NCBI GenBank assembly: GCA_017860335.1
Contig: JAFNAU010000010.1
Span: forward strand, 1 to 16,437
Direction of reading: 5' to 3'
Source of the DNA: Bacteroidota bacterium
Lineage (GTDB): Bacteria > Bacteroidota > Bacteroidia > Bacteroidales > Paludibacteraceae
Length of the DNA: 16,437 nucleotides
Numbering within the stretch: the stretch's first letter is position 1; each line of letters opens with the position of its first letter. The notes under the pieces are model-generated. The model saw only the letters and a program-made list of their open reading frames with translations. It had not been told where the DNA came from and did no database searches. A program made the position numbers and the translations under genes. Shown here one piece after another: positions 1 through 6,883 of the stretch.

Positions 1-1124
1 ACCTCATTTTCATCCTGATAATCTTCCACATCCTGAAACGTTTCCACATCATCGACATGGGTGAATTTTTTCTGATTGGTGATACCAGCAGTGTAGGACT
101 GTGTCGGATTTTGACCGGCAGTGTCATCATGATGATAAATTTCCGCTTCATAATCCGTATTGACAGGCTGCACATGAACAGGTTGTCCAAGCATGAGGTC
201 ATTTACAACCTTTTTCAGGTCGTTCATATCCTTTTTCATATCAAAAAGAACCTGATAGAGTATTTCACGTTCGTTGTTGAAAGTTTTCTGATCCGACCTC
301 TCACGCTGAAATAATGCCGGAAAACGTTCGATATCTTCTGCCGGCAAATACGAACGAAGGATAGCGGGCGTAATTTCCCGTTGCTGTTCGATGACAGATA
401 TTTGTTCGGTAATATTTTTCAACTGACGAACATTTCCGTTCCAGTAATAGTTCATTATCATCTGGCGAGCTTCGTCAGTCAGACGAATTGGTGGCATTTT
501 GTATTTTTCGGCAAAATCGGCTGCGAACTTTCTGAAAAGCAAGGGGATATCTTCTTTACGGTCTCTGAGTGGCGGGATGTATACCGGCACAGTATTCAGC
601 CTATAGTATAAATCTTCGCGGAAACGTCCGTCACGTGTCGCCTGAGTGATGTTCAGGTTTGTGGCTGCCACCACTCTTACATTTGTTTTTTGGGTTTTGG
701 ACGAACCCACCTTGATAAATTCACCGGCTTCGAGTACGCGCAACAACCTGACTTGGGTGGACAGAGGCAATTCACCAACTTCATCCAGAAAAATGGTTCC
801 TCCGTCAGCTACTTCGAAGTAACCTTTCCGGTCGGCGGTTGCCCCGGTAAATGATCCTTTCTCATGTCCGAAAAGTTCCGAATCGATAGTTCCCTCAGGA
901 ATAGCGCCACAGTTTACTGCTATGTAAGGCCCGTGTTTTCGGTGACTGTAGTTGTGTATTATTTGTGGAAAATTTTCTTTACCCACTCCGCTTTCACCGG
1001 TTATCAGTACAGACAAATCGGTGGGTGCCACCTGAACTGCAATATCTATAGCCCGATTCAGCAGTTCAGAATTTCCGATTATACCAAACCGGTGTTTAAC
1101 AGATTGTAATTCGTTAGGTTTCAT
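1..1124 (-). CDS. Sigma-54-dependent transcriptional activator, AAA+ domain (partial, C-terminus off window)
   Basis: Enhancer-binding ATPase that remodels RNA polymerase-sigma-54 at -24/-12 promoters. Read from the ATG at 1124 leftward, the frame stays open for 374 codons to the window edge. Visible motifs: Walker A GESGVGKE (residues 43-50), the sigma-54 contact loop GSFTGA (90-95, usual GAFTGA), Walker B GGTIFLDE (108-115), sensor I AATN (153-156), arginine-finger region FREDLYYRLN (168-177) and sensor II region WNGNVRQL (228-235). The protein starts directly at the AAA+ module, so there is no receiver, GAF or PAS domain ahead of it. Residues ~281-374 form a charged linker with an acidic stretch near 357-374. 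A Fis-type helix-turn-helix is expected further on but is not in the window. It is divergent from kup. The family call is secure from the motifs; the target genes are unknown. Confidence 0.95.
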   Translation of the reverse strand, partial: MKPNELQSVKHRFGIIGNSELLNRAIDIAVQVAPTDLSVLITGESGVGKENFPQIIHNYSHRKHGPYIAVNCGAIPEGTIDSELFGHEKGSFTGATADRKGYFEVADGGTIFLDEVGELPLSTQVRLLRVLEAGEFIKVGSSKTQKTNVRVVAATNLNITQATRDGRFREDLYYRLNTVPVYIPPLRDRKEDIPLLFRKFAADFAEKYKMPPIRLTDEARQMIMNYYWNGNVRQLKNITEQISVIEQQREITPAILRSYLPAEDIERFPALFQRERSDQKTFNNEREILYQVLFDMKKDMNDLKKVVNDLMLGQPVHVQPVNTDYEAEIYHHDDTAGQNPTQSYTAGITNQKKFTHVDDVETFQDVEDYQDENE

Positions 1125-1173
1125 ATCCAATTCAAGATCGTTGTATTATCAATCATTTTTTTGAAAAATTAAC

Positions 1174-1210
1174 TGACAAAATGACAAAATCAGATGACAA
1201 AATTACAAAA
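1174..1210. repeat. Three TGACAAAAT direct repeats in the divergent spacer
   Basis: TGACAAAAT occurs at 1174-1182, 1182-1190 and 1195-1203, followed by a degenerate TTACAAAA at 1203-1210. The cluster lies 50-86 bp upstream of the sigma-54 activator start and about 135-170 bp upstream of kup. On the minus strand it reads as ATTTTGTCA repeats and includes a TAATTTTG match to the Bacteroidetes -7 element (1206-1199). It could be an operator for the regulator, part of its promoter, or chance in AT-rich DNA. The rest of the 250-bp spacer shows nothing else clear. Confidence 0.4.
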
Positions 1211-1342
1211 GTTTTCCCAAAACCTTTCTGATTATTGGTTAAAAATAGTTTTCGGTACAGAACATCACAAACTGGATAATAGCTCAAACCAGCATATTTT
1301 CAAAATTTCAGACCAATTCAGCATTATTAGAAATTATTTCAA

Positions 1343-1350
1343 TACATTTG
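1343..1350 (+). promoter_or_regulatory. Putative -7 promoter element of kup (TACATTTG)
   Basis: TACATTTG, followed by C, matches the Bacteroidetes primary-sigma -7 consensus TAnnTTTG. It would place transcription start near 1356, about 18 nt before the kup ATG. No convincing -33 TTTG is present at the usual spacing. A two-codon ORF (ATG AAA TGA, 1365-1373) sits immediately before the true ATG at 1375. Confidence 0.5.
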
Positions 1351-1374
1351 CACGTTTTTTTAAAATGAAATGAT

Positions 1375-3333
1375 ATGAAAAGTGAGCATAAAGTGCCATT
1401 TGGTCTGATGGGGCTTTTTCTGGCAATCGGGATTGTGTACGGTGATATCGGAACTTCGCCGTTGTATGTAATGAAAGCAATCCTTGGAGGATTGCCCGAA
1501 GGCGGGAAAGCCAATCCGGAATACATTTACGGAGCAATTTCCTGTATTATCTGGACTCTCACGTTGCAAACAACGGTTAAATATGTACTTATCACGTTGC
1601 GTGCCGACAACCATGGTGAAGGAGGGATACTTTCGCTATATGCTCTTATTCGTAAAAACTACCGGTGGGCTTATCTCATTGCAGCAATAGGCGCCTCAAC
1701 CCTGTTAGCCGACGGGGTCATTACTCCTGCCATTACGGTTATTTCGGCTGTCGAAGGACTCAACGCCCTCCAACCTTCACTACCCATTCTTCCAATCACT
1801 ATCGCCATTCTGATTGTACTGTTCTTCATACAACCCCTCGGCACATCGCGTTTGGGTAAATCATTCGGAGGAATCATGTTTCTGTGGTTCACCATGCTGG
1901 GCATACTGGGAGTGTATGGCCTGCTCTTCTATCCACAAGTTTTTGCTGCTTTTAATCCGGTTTATGCTGTCAGGTTGCTTCAGGCATCACCGAATGCAAT
2001 GATCATACTCGGAGCTGTTTTCCTTTGTACTACCGGCGCAGAGGCTCTTTACTCGGATCTCGGACATTGCGGGCTGAATAATATCCGAATTTCCTGGATA
2101 TATGTAAAAGCAACTTTAATTCTGAATTATCTGGGACAGGGTGCTTGGATAATCACACATCCAAATATGTTGGTTGAAGGAGTAAATCCTTTTTTCAGCA
2201 TGATGCCCGAGTGGTTTTCGTTTATCGGAGTAGCCATGGCAACTTTCGCAGCGATAATTGCCAGTCAGGCTTTGATCAGTGGTTCATTCACCATCATCAG
2301 CGAAGCCATTTCGCTGGACTTATGGCCGAATATACATATTAAATATCCTACCGAAATCAAAGGTCAAATGTATATACCTCTTGTTAATTTCACTCTGTTG
2401 GTATTGTGCATAGCGGTAGTCGTTTTCTTCTCGTCTTCTTCCAATATGGAAGCCGCATACGGATTGGCTATTACCATCACCATGATGATGACTACAGCAC
2501 TTTTATTCATCTATCTGTATAATTCTCAAAAACCACTCTGGTTCAGTATTCCCGTAACACTGTTCTTTATCACACTTGAAGGTGGGTTCTTTACAGCCAA
2601 TATGCTGAAATTCATACATGGCGGGTATGTGACAATTATCATTGCCGGAGGACTATTCTTTATAATGTACGTATGGTATAATGGGCGGAGAATAAAAAAC
2701 AGAAGCGTTTCGTATATACCTATTGCCAAATATATTTCTCAGATTGAAAAAATCAGTAACGATAAAGAAGTGCCAAAATTTGCCACACACTTAGTGTACG
2801 TGACACGTGCCAAATATCCGGATGAAATGGAATCGAAGATTGTTCAGTCACTCATCAACAAACAACCCAAGCGGGCTGATACTTACTGGTTTGTATATCT
2901 CACCCGTAGCGATGATCCATTTGAGTTCAACTATGAAGTAAAAACGTTCATTCCGGGTAAGATATTCAGGCTTAATATCCGTGCCGGTTTTAAAATGGGA
3001 ATACATATTGACACTTACGTGCGTCGTATCTGTAAAGAAATGGAGAAAAAAGGTGAAGTTGATTTAACCAGCCGATATCCATCGCTCAAAGAAGCAAACA
3101 TCGAAGGTGACTGGAGATTTGTGGTTGTTGAACGTATTGTGCGAAACCTGGATTTGCCAACTAAATCAAAAGCTATACTTTCAATATATTATGGTATAAA
3201 AAAATTCACAACATCCGATACTCAGATACTTGATCTGGATCCTTCAGTTGTAACGGTGGAATATGTACCGCTTAAAAATCTGAGACCGGCACCCCGCAAG
3301 GATCAGCCCTACTTCAGCTACGAAGAAGAATAA
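1375..3333 (+). CDS. kup: Kup-family low-affinity potassium transporter
   Basis: Inner-membrane K+ uptake protein of the KUP/HAK/KT family, probably a K+/H+ symporter. At 652 residues it has the usual family length. The N-terminal signature GIVYGDIGTSPLY is at residues 19-31; Asp24 corresponds to the essential Asp in E. coli Kup. Two further family blocks are visible, ADGVITPAITVISAVEG (residues ~112-128) and TGAEALYSDLGHCG. About twelve hydrophobic segments fill roughly the first 440 residues. The remaining ~210 residues form the hydrophilic cytoplasmic tail found in Kup. The ATG at 1375 is chosen because the first transmembrane block follows at once and a TACATTTG promoter lies 25 nt upstream. 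It is monocistronic, with ald starting 171 bp later. The call is secure. Confidence 0.97.
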   Translation: MKSEHKVPFGLMGLFLAIGIVYGDIGTSPLYVMKAILGGLPEGGKANPEYIYGAISCIIWTLTLQTTVKYVLITLRADNHGEGGILSLYALIRKNYRWAYLIAAIGASTLLADGVITPAITVISAVEGLNALQPSLPILPITIAILIVLFFIQPLGTSRLGKSFGGIMFLWFTMLGILGVYGLLFYPQVFAAFNPVYAVRLLQASPNAMIILGAVFLCTTGAEALYSDLGHCGLNNIRISWIYVKATLILNYLGQGAWIITHPNMLVEGVNPFFSMMPEWFSFIGVAMATFAAIIASQALISGSFTIISEAISLDLWPNIHIKYPTEIKGQMYIPLVNFTLLVLCIAVVVFFSSSSNMEAAYGLAITITMMMTTALLFIYLYNSQKPLWFSIPVTLFFITLEGGFFTANMLKFIHGGYVTIIIAGGLFFIMYVWYNGRRIKNRSVSYIPIAKYISQIEKISNDKEVPKFATHLVYVTRAKYPDEMESKIVQSLINKQPKRADTYWFVYLTRSDDPFEFNYEVKTFIPGKIFRLNIRAGFKMGIHIDTYVRRICKEMEKKGEVDLTSRYPSLKEANIEGDWRFVVVERIVRNLDLPTKSKAILSIYYGIKKFTTSDTQILDLDPSVVTVEYVPLKNLRPAPRKDQPYFSYEEE

Positions 3334-3414
3334 CAGTCATTCCACGGTAATAAAATATTATACATTTAGTCAGCAGTTTAGCTCTAATTGGAGATTTTCA
3401 AAGTATTTAATTTC

Positions 3415-3435
3415 ATATTTTAAGAAAATATTTTT
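3415..3435 (+). terminator. Weak AT-only hairpin with T-run downstream of kup
   Basis: ATATTTT (3415-3421) and AAAATAT (3425-3431) form a 7-bp stem with a 3-nt loop, followed by four more T. It has no G/C pairs, so it would be a poor intrinsic terminator. It is the only candidate seen between kup and ald. Confidence 0.25.
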
Positions 3436-3443
3436 GATTTACA

Positions 3444-3456
3444 TGACAATTTGTCA
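3444..3456. promoter_or_regulatory. 13-bp palindrome TGACAA-T-TTGTCA upstream of ald
   Basis: This is a perfect 6+1+6 inverted repeat, 49-61 bp before the ald start codon. A TAATTTTA (3468-3475) just downstream resembles a degenerate -7 element, which would place the palindrome over the -33 region. That position suits an operator for a dimeric regulator. No factor can be named from the sequence. The same TTTGTCAAAA core occurs upstream of pfp. Confidence 0.4.
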
Positions 3457-3504
3457 AAAAACTATCGTAATTTTATCGCGTAAAATTCATTAACTACAAG
3501 AATC

Positions 3505-4608
3505 ATGAAAATAGGAATTCCAAAAGAAATCAAAAACAATGAAAGCCGGGTTTCATTAACCCCTTCAGGAGCCAACACATTAGCACTTCACGGTCATACG
3601 GTATTTGTACAAAAAAATGCCGGTGTCAACAGTGGATTTTCTGACGACCGCTACATCAAAGCCGGCGCTCAGATTTTACCTGACGCAGAAAGTATTTATG
3701 CTCAGGCAGATATGATTGTTAAAGTAAAAGAACCGATTGAGAGTGAATATAAATTAATCCGTCCCAATCAGCTTGTATTTACTTATTTTCATTTTGCATC
3801 CGACGAAAAACTTACCCGGGCAATGATCGAAAGTAAAGCTGTATGTCTGGCTTACGAAACAGTGGAATTAAACAAGACTTTGCCTTTATTACTCCCGATG
3901 TCGGAAGTTGCCGGACGTATGTCTGTGCAGGAAGGGGCCAAATACCTCGAAAAACCCAAAGGAGGTAAAGGTATTCTGCTAGGTGGCGTTCCGGGCGTAA
4001 AACCTGCGAATGTTCTGGTTATCGGCGGAGGTGTTGTGGGTCAGAATGCAGCGCTGATGGCTGCAGGACTGGGTGCCCGCGTTACTATCTGTGATATTTC
4101 CTTACCACGTCTGCGTTATCTGAGCGAAATTATGCCGTCAAATGTTGTAACGCTCATGTCGAGCAAATACAATATCGAAGAATTGTTGCCTTCAGTCGAT
4201 CTGGTGATCGGAGCAGTGCTCATACCGGGAGCAAAAGCGCCTTATGTAATTACAAAAGAGATGCTTAAACTGATGGAACCGGGTTCTGTGATGGTTGACG
4301 TTGCTATTGATCAGGGCGGTTGCTTCGAAACATCGCACCCCACCACACATGCTGATGCTACCTATAAAGTAGATGAAATTGTTCATTATTGCGTAGCCAA
4401 TATACCCGGAGCTGTTCCGTTTACCTCAACACTGGCTCTGACTAATGCCACATTGCCTTATGCCGTTATGCTGGCAGATATGGGCTGGGAAGCTGCCTGT
4501 GCAAAACATCCTGATCTACGTCTGGGTCTCAACATTATTAACGGGAAAGTAGTGTACAAAGCAGTTGCAGACACATTCGGACTTCCCTATGAAGAACTGA
4601 AATTCTAA
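3505..4608 (+). CDS. ald: Alanine dehydrogenase
   Basis: NAD-dependent L-alanine dehydrogenase (EC 1.4.1.1), interconverting L-alanine and pyruvate plus ammonia in the cytoplasm. At 367 residues it has full family length. The N-terminus MKIGIPKEIKNNESRVSLTP is the family signature. Arg15, Lys75, His96 and Asp270 fall at the positions of the substrate-binding and catalytic residues described for the Mycobacterium tuberculosis enzyme. The Rossmann loop GGGVVGQNAA (174-183) with Asp197 in CDIS marks the NAD site. The conserved blocks DVAIDQGGCFETSHPTTH (265-282) and NIPGAVPFTSTLALTNATLP (299-318) are intact. It is a single-gene unit with a palindrome in its promoter region and a strong terminator 30 nt after its stop. 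Its expected role is alanine catabolism, or alanine formation for redox and nitrogen balance. Confidence 0.97.
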   Translation: MKIGIPKEIKNNESRVSLTPSGANTLALHGHTVFVQKNAGVNSGFSDDRYIKAGAQILPDAESIYAQADMIVKVKEPIESEYKLIRPNQLVFTYFHFASDEKLTRAMIESKAVCLAYETVELNKTLPLLLPMSEVAGRMSVQEGAKYLEKPKGGKGILLGGVPGVKPANVLVIGGGVVGQNAALMAAGLGARVTICDISLPRLRYLSEIMPSNVVTLMSSKYNIEELLPSVDLVIGAVLIPGAKAPYVITKEMLKLMEPGSVMVDVAIDQGGCFETSHPTTHADATYKVDEIVHYCVANIPGAVPFTSTLALTNATLPYAVMLADMGWEAACAKHPDLRLGLNIINGKVVYKAVADTFGLPYEELKF

Positions 4609-4637
4609 CATTCATTTTCCGGTTTGCCCAGAGGTAT

Positions 4638-4684
4638 AAAAACACAAAAAGCTTATTCATTGCGAATAAGCTTTTTGTGTTTTT
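4638..4684. terminator. Bidirectional intrinsic terminator between ald and the DEAD-box helicase
   Basis: A perfect 21-bp stem (4638-4658 with 4664-4684) with loop ATTGC. The stem begins with A5 and ends with T5, so it gives a U-run on either strand. It lies 30 nt after the ald stop and 24 nt after the helicase stop, serving both convergent genes. Confidence 0.9.
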
Positions 4685-4707
4685 TATCAGAGAAGTCATC
4701 AGACCGG

Positions 4708-6486
4708 TTACCATCTCTTTCTTTTTTCGTTTCCCGAACTTTTACGGTCGCGGCTTCTCCAGGGTTTTTCCTCGTTTTTATAATTGCCTGCAGAGGATCT
4801 GTTTCTGTCTTTTCCTGAATAATCCCGTTTGGGTTTTTCGCGATTTTCATTCGCCGATTTTGAGCCTTTTGCAACAGCTACTTCCATATCTTCGGCATGC
4901 TCAAAAGCACGGATTACCTTATCTTGCTGATCTTCAAAGACATCGAAGAACGTAAATTTATTGGTAATTTCAATATCACCGATATTGATAGATTTATCTT
5001 CGGTAACATCATTTATTATTCCGAGAATTCTTTTGGGGTTCATGCCTTCACGGCTGCCAAGGTTAATTTTCAAACGTACGCGTACTCCCGATTTTTTCCG
5101 TTGCTTACCACCTTCCTCTCCGGAGCGGTCATTTCGTCCGTCCCGTTCACGGGAACTATGTTCCGGAATATTCAGATCTACAGCATTTTTATAATAATCC
5201 AGGAATCGGTTGAATTCCAGAGAAACAAATCTTTTTATAATTTCTTCTTTGGGAAGGCCTTCCATTTGTTTCATAATCTGGCTCATATAAGGTGCAATCT
5301 GTTCCTCATTCACTTCCACATTCTGCATCCGTTCAATCATGAAGAAAAGTTGTTTTTTGCAGACTTCCAGCCCGTTAGGAATTTGCTGCTGTTCAAACTT
5401 GCGTTTCAGCATTCGTTCAATATCCTTGATTTTAAATTTCTCTTTGGAATGTATGATAGAGACAGAAACACCGGTTTTGTTTGCACGTCCTGTACGCCCG
5501 CTTCGGTGCGTATAGATTTCCACATCGTCGGGCAGATTGTAATTGATCACATGCGTCAGATCGCTGACATCCAGTCCGCGTGCAGCCACATCGGTTGCCA
5601 CCAGTAGCTGTATATTTCGAATGCGGAATTTCTGCATCACCGTATCACGTTGTGCCTGCGACAAGTCGCCGTGCAGTGCATCGGCATTATACCCATCGTG
5701 CATCAGTTTATCAGCTACCTCCTTGGTTTCCTGACGGGTGCGGCAGAAAACAATTCCGTAAATATCCGGATTTAAATCAACGATACGTTTAAGCACCAGA
5801 TAACGCTGACGGGCTTGCGAAACATAATAAATGTGTTCGACATTTTCCGTACCTGCATTACGTGAACCCACAGTAATTTCCTCATAATCATGCATATACT
5901 GCCGCGCTATGCGCTGAATTTCGGCAGGCATGGTTGCCGAAAAGAGAGTTGTACGGCGGTTTTCAGGCGTTTGTTCAAGTATTTTTTCGATATCTTCCTT
6001 AAAACCCATATTCAGCATTTCATCTGCTTCGTCAAGCACCAGAAAGTTGATATTCTGAAGTTTGATTTTTCCTCTTTCGATCAGGTCGATCAACCGTCCG
6101 GGTGTAGCAACAATAATCTGCGGAGCCTGATCAAGCTGACGTAATTGTACACGAATATCTTCACCTCCGTAAACAGGCACAATTCTCAATCCATCCAGAT
6201 TTTTCGAATAGCCTTTCAGATCGTTGGAAATCTGGATGCAAAGTTCGCGTGTCGGTGCAAGCACGAGCGCCTGGACCTGATTGCGGTTTACGTCAATCAT
6301 ATTGAGGATTGGTAATCCGAAAGCGGCTGTTTTTCCGGTTCCGGTTTGAGCCAGCGCTACCAAATCGGCTGACTGAGTAAGCATGAAAGGTATTACCTGT
6401 TCCTGTACGGGCATAGGTTGCTCGTATCCGAGTTCTTCGATAGCCGAAAGAATCCCGTCTTTTAAATTCAATTCTTTAAATGTCAT
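4708..6486 (-). CDS. deaD: DEAD-box ATP-dependent RNA helicase, CsdA/DeaD type
   Basis: Cytoplasmic RNA helicase likely acting in ribosome assembly, mRNA turnover and cold adaptation. All core motifs are present: Q motif around residues 20-30, motif I AQTGTGKT (46-53), Ia PTREL (78-82), Ib TPGR (128-131), II DEAD (152-155), III SAT (183-185), V ARGLD (302-306) and VI HRSGRTGR (327-334). After a linker, residues ~466-540 match the DbpA-type RNA-binding domain (VRVRLKINLGSREGMNP..., GDIEI, FTFFDVFE). A Lys/Arg/Ser/Asn-rich disordered tail fills 545-592. The 592-residue length and domain order fit CsdA/DeaD rather than RhlE or short DbpA. The start follows an A-rich stretch without a Shine-Dalgarno sequence. 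It is monocistronic, with a probable long structured leader. The family call is secure; the exact cellular role is inferred. Confidence 0.95.
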   Translation of the reverse strand: MTFKELNLKDGILSAIEELGYEQPMPVQEQVIPFMLTQSADLVALAQTGTGKTAAFGLPILNMIDVNRNQVQALVLAPTRELCIQISNDLKGYSKNLDGLRIVPVYGGEDIRVQLRQLDQAPQIIVATPGRLIDLIERGKIKLQNINFLVLDEADEMLNMGFKEDIEKILEQTPENRRTTLFSATMPAEIQRIARQYMHDYEEITVGSRNAGTENVEHIYYVSQARQRYLVLKRIVDLNPDIYGIVFCRTRQETKEVADKLMHDGYNADALHGDLSQAQRDTVMQKFRIRNIQLLVATDVAARGLDVSDLTHVINYNLPDDVEIYTHRSGRTGRANKTGVSVSIIHSKEKFKIKDIERMLKRKFEQQQIPNGLEVCKKQLFFMIERMQNVEVNEEQIAPYMSQIMKQMEGLPKEEIIKRFVSLEFNRFLDYYKNAVDLNIPEHSSRERDGRNDRSGEEGGKQRKKSGVRVRLKINLGSREGMNPKRILGIINDVTEDKSINIGDIEITNKFTFFDVFEDQQDKVIRAFEHAEDMEVAVAKGSKSANENREKPKRDYSGKDRNRSSAGNYKNEEKPWRSRDRKSSGNEKRKRW

Positions 6487-6710
6487 TTTTTGTTTTTTAG
6501 TACACGTCTGGAGTAGTCGTCCGAAGCCCGATGAAAGTAAAAAGCACTAAAAACAGATTCGTGCTTTTTTAATTTTTTACTTTCAACCTCATGTTAGAAT
6601 AAAAAAGAAAAAAGTTTCCGGTTGGAAAACGTGTACCTTAAAGATATCCATCTGTCAGACCGACAGCAAAATTCAGATTTTTACCCGCAACGCGCAGTTG
6701 TTTTTAAATC
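6487..6710 (-). promoter_or_regulatory. Long, potentially structured 5' leader of the DEAD-box helicase gene
   Basis: If transcription starts at the TACCTTTG element, the leader is about 220 nt. In transcript order it could form: CTGTC/GACAG (6666-6662 with 6656-6652, loop of 5); GTACACGT (6636-6629) pairing over a distance with ACGTGTAC (6507-6500), ending 13 nt before the ATG; a GTTTTCC/GGAAAC hairpin (6630-6614); and the large hairpin 6584-6533. A seven-codon ORF (ATG at 6592, stop at 6569) overlaps the 5' arm of the large hairpin. The last 13 nt before the ATG are almost all A. The pairings are seen by eye and were not energy-scored. Cis-regulation is an inference. Confidence 0.45.
6533..6584 (-). 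terminator. Attenuator-like hairpin in the helicase leader
   Basis: AAAAAGCAC (6539-6547) and GTGCTTTTT (6561-6569) form a 9-bp stem with a 13-nt loop. The outer arms GAAAGTA (6533-6539) and TACTTTC (6578-6584) can extend it around an A/T bulge. Read along the helicase strand, the GC part is followed by a U-run, so it could terminate transcription early. No separate gene lies upstream that it would otherwise end. Confidence 0.4.
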
Positions 6711-6715
6711 GGGCG

Positions 6716-6723
6716 CAAAGGTA
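6716..6723 (-). promoter_or_regulatory. Putative -7 promoter element of the helicase gene (TACCTTTG)
   Basis: On the minus strand TACCTTTG, followed by C, matches TAnnTTTG exactly and is the best match between the two divergent genes for this direction. It predicts initiation near 6710. No clear -33 element was found at standard spacing. Confidence 0.45.
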
Positions 6724-6792
6724 CGAAAAATATCCCGAATAGTAATATAAGTATGCAAAGTTGTTATTTTGTCAAAACAGGCCTTATAATTC

Positions 6793-6823
6793 TTTCAAAT
6801 ATTAATTTATTTTCCTAATTTTG
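6793..6823 (+). promoter_or_regulatory. Putative promoter of the PPi-phosphofructokinase gene
   Basis: TAATTTTG (6816-6823), followed by C, matches the Bacteroidetes -7 consensus. A TTTC (6793-6796) lies 19 bp upstream at -33 spacing (consensus TTTG). Predicted start is near 6830, giving a ~55-nt leader. About 40 bp upstream of the -7 is the palindromic TTTTG-T-CAAAA (6767-6777). Confidence 0.5.
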
Positions 6824-6832
6824 CAGTGATTT

Positions 6833-6874
6833 TCAATAAAATAAAAAACTACTGAATATCAATAAAATAAAAAA
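6833..6874 (+). repeat. Perfect 16-bp direct repeat in the A-rich pfp leader
   Basis: TCAATAAAATAAAAAA occurs at 6833-6848 and again, identical, at 6859-6874, ending 9 nt before the pfp ATG. It occupies most of the predicted leader. Such A-rich stretches plausibly help ribosome recruitment where no Shine-Dalgarno is present; that role is inferred. Confidence 0.6.
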
Positions 6875-6883
6875 TAAAAATCT

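Noticed and set aside
57..1109. Plus-strand ORFs of 76-85 codons at the left end
   Set aside because: The minus strand here encodes the sigma-54 AAA+ domain with every motif in one continuous frame; the plus-strand frames are its shadows.
1365..1373. Two-codon upstream ORF (ATG AAA TGA) before kup
   Set aside because: So short that it is expected often by chance in this base composition; noted only because it abuts the start codon.
1125..1374. Sigma-54 (-24/-12) promoter near the activator gene
   Set aside because: I looked for GG-N10-GC type elements in the divergent spacer and found no convincing match on either strand.
4897..5607. 236-codon plus-strand ORF
   Set aside because: It lies wholly antisense to the DEAD-box helicase, whose motifs are all intact. 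The translation is Phe/His/Ile-rich without recognisable domains, so it is a shadow frame.
6526..6714. 7-bp complementarity GCCCGAT / ATCGGGC across the helicase leader
   Set aside because: One arm lies at or before the predicted transcription start, so it may not be in the RNA, and a 7-bp match over this distance is weak.
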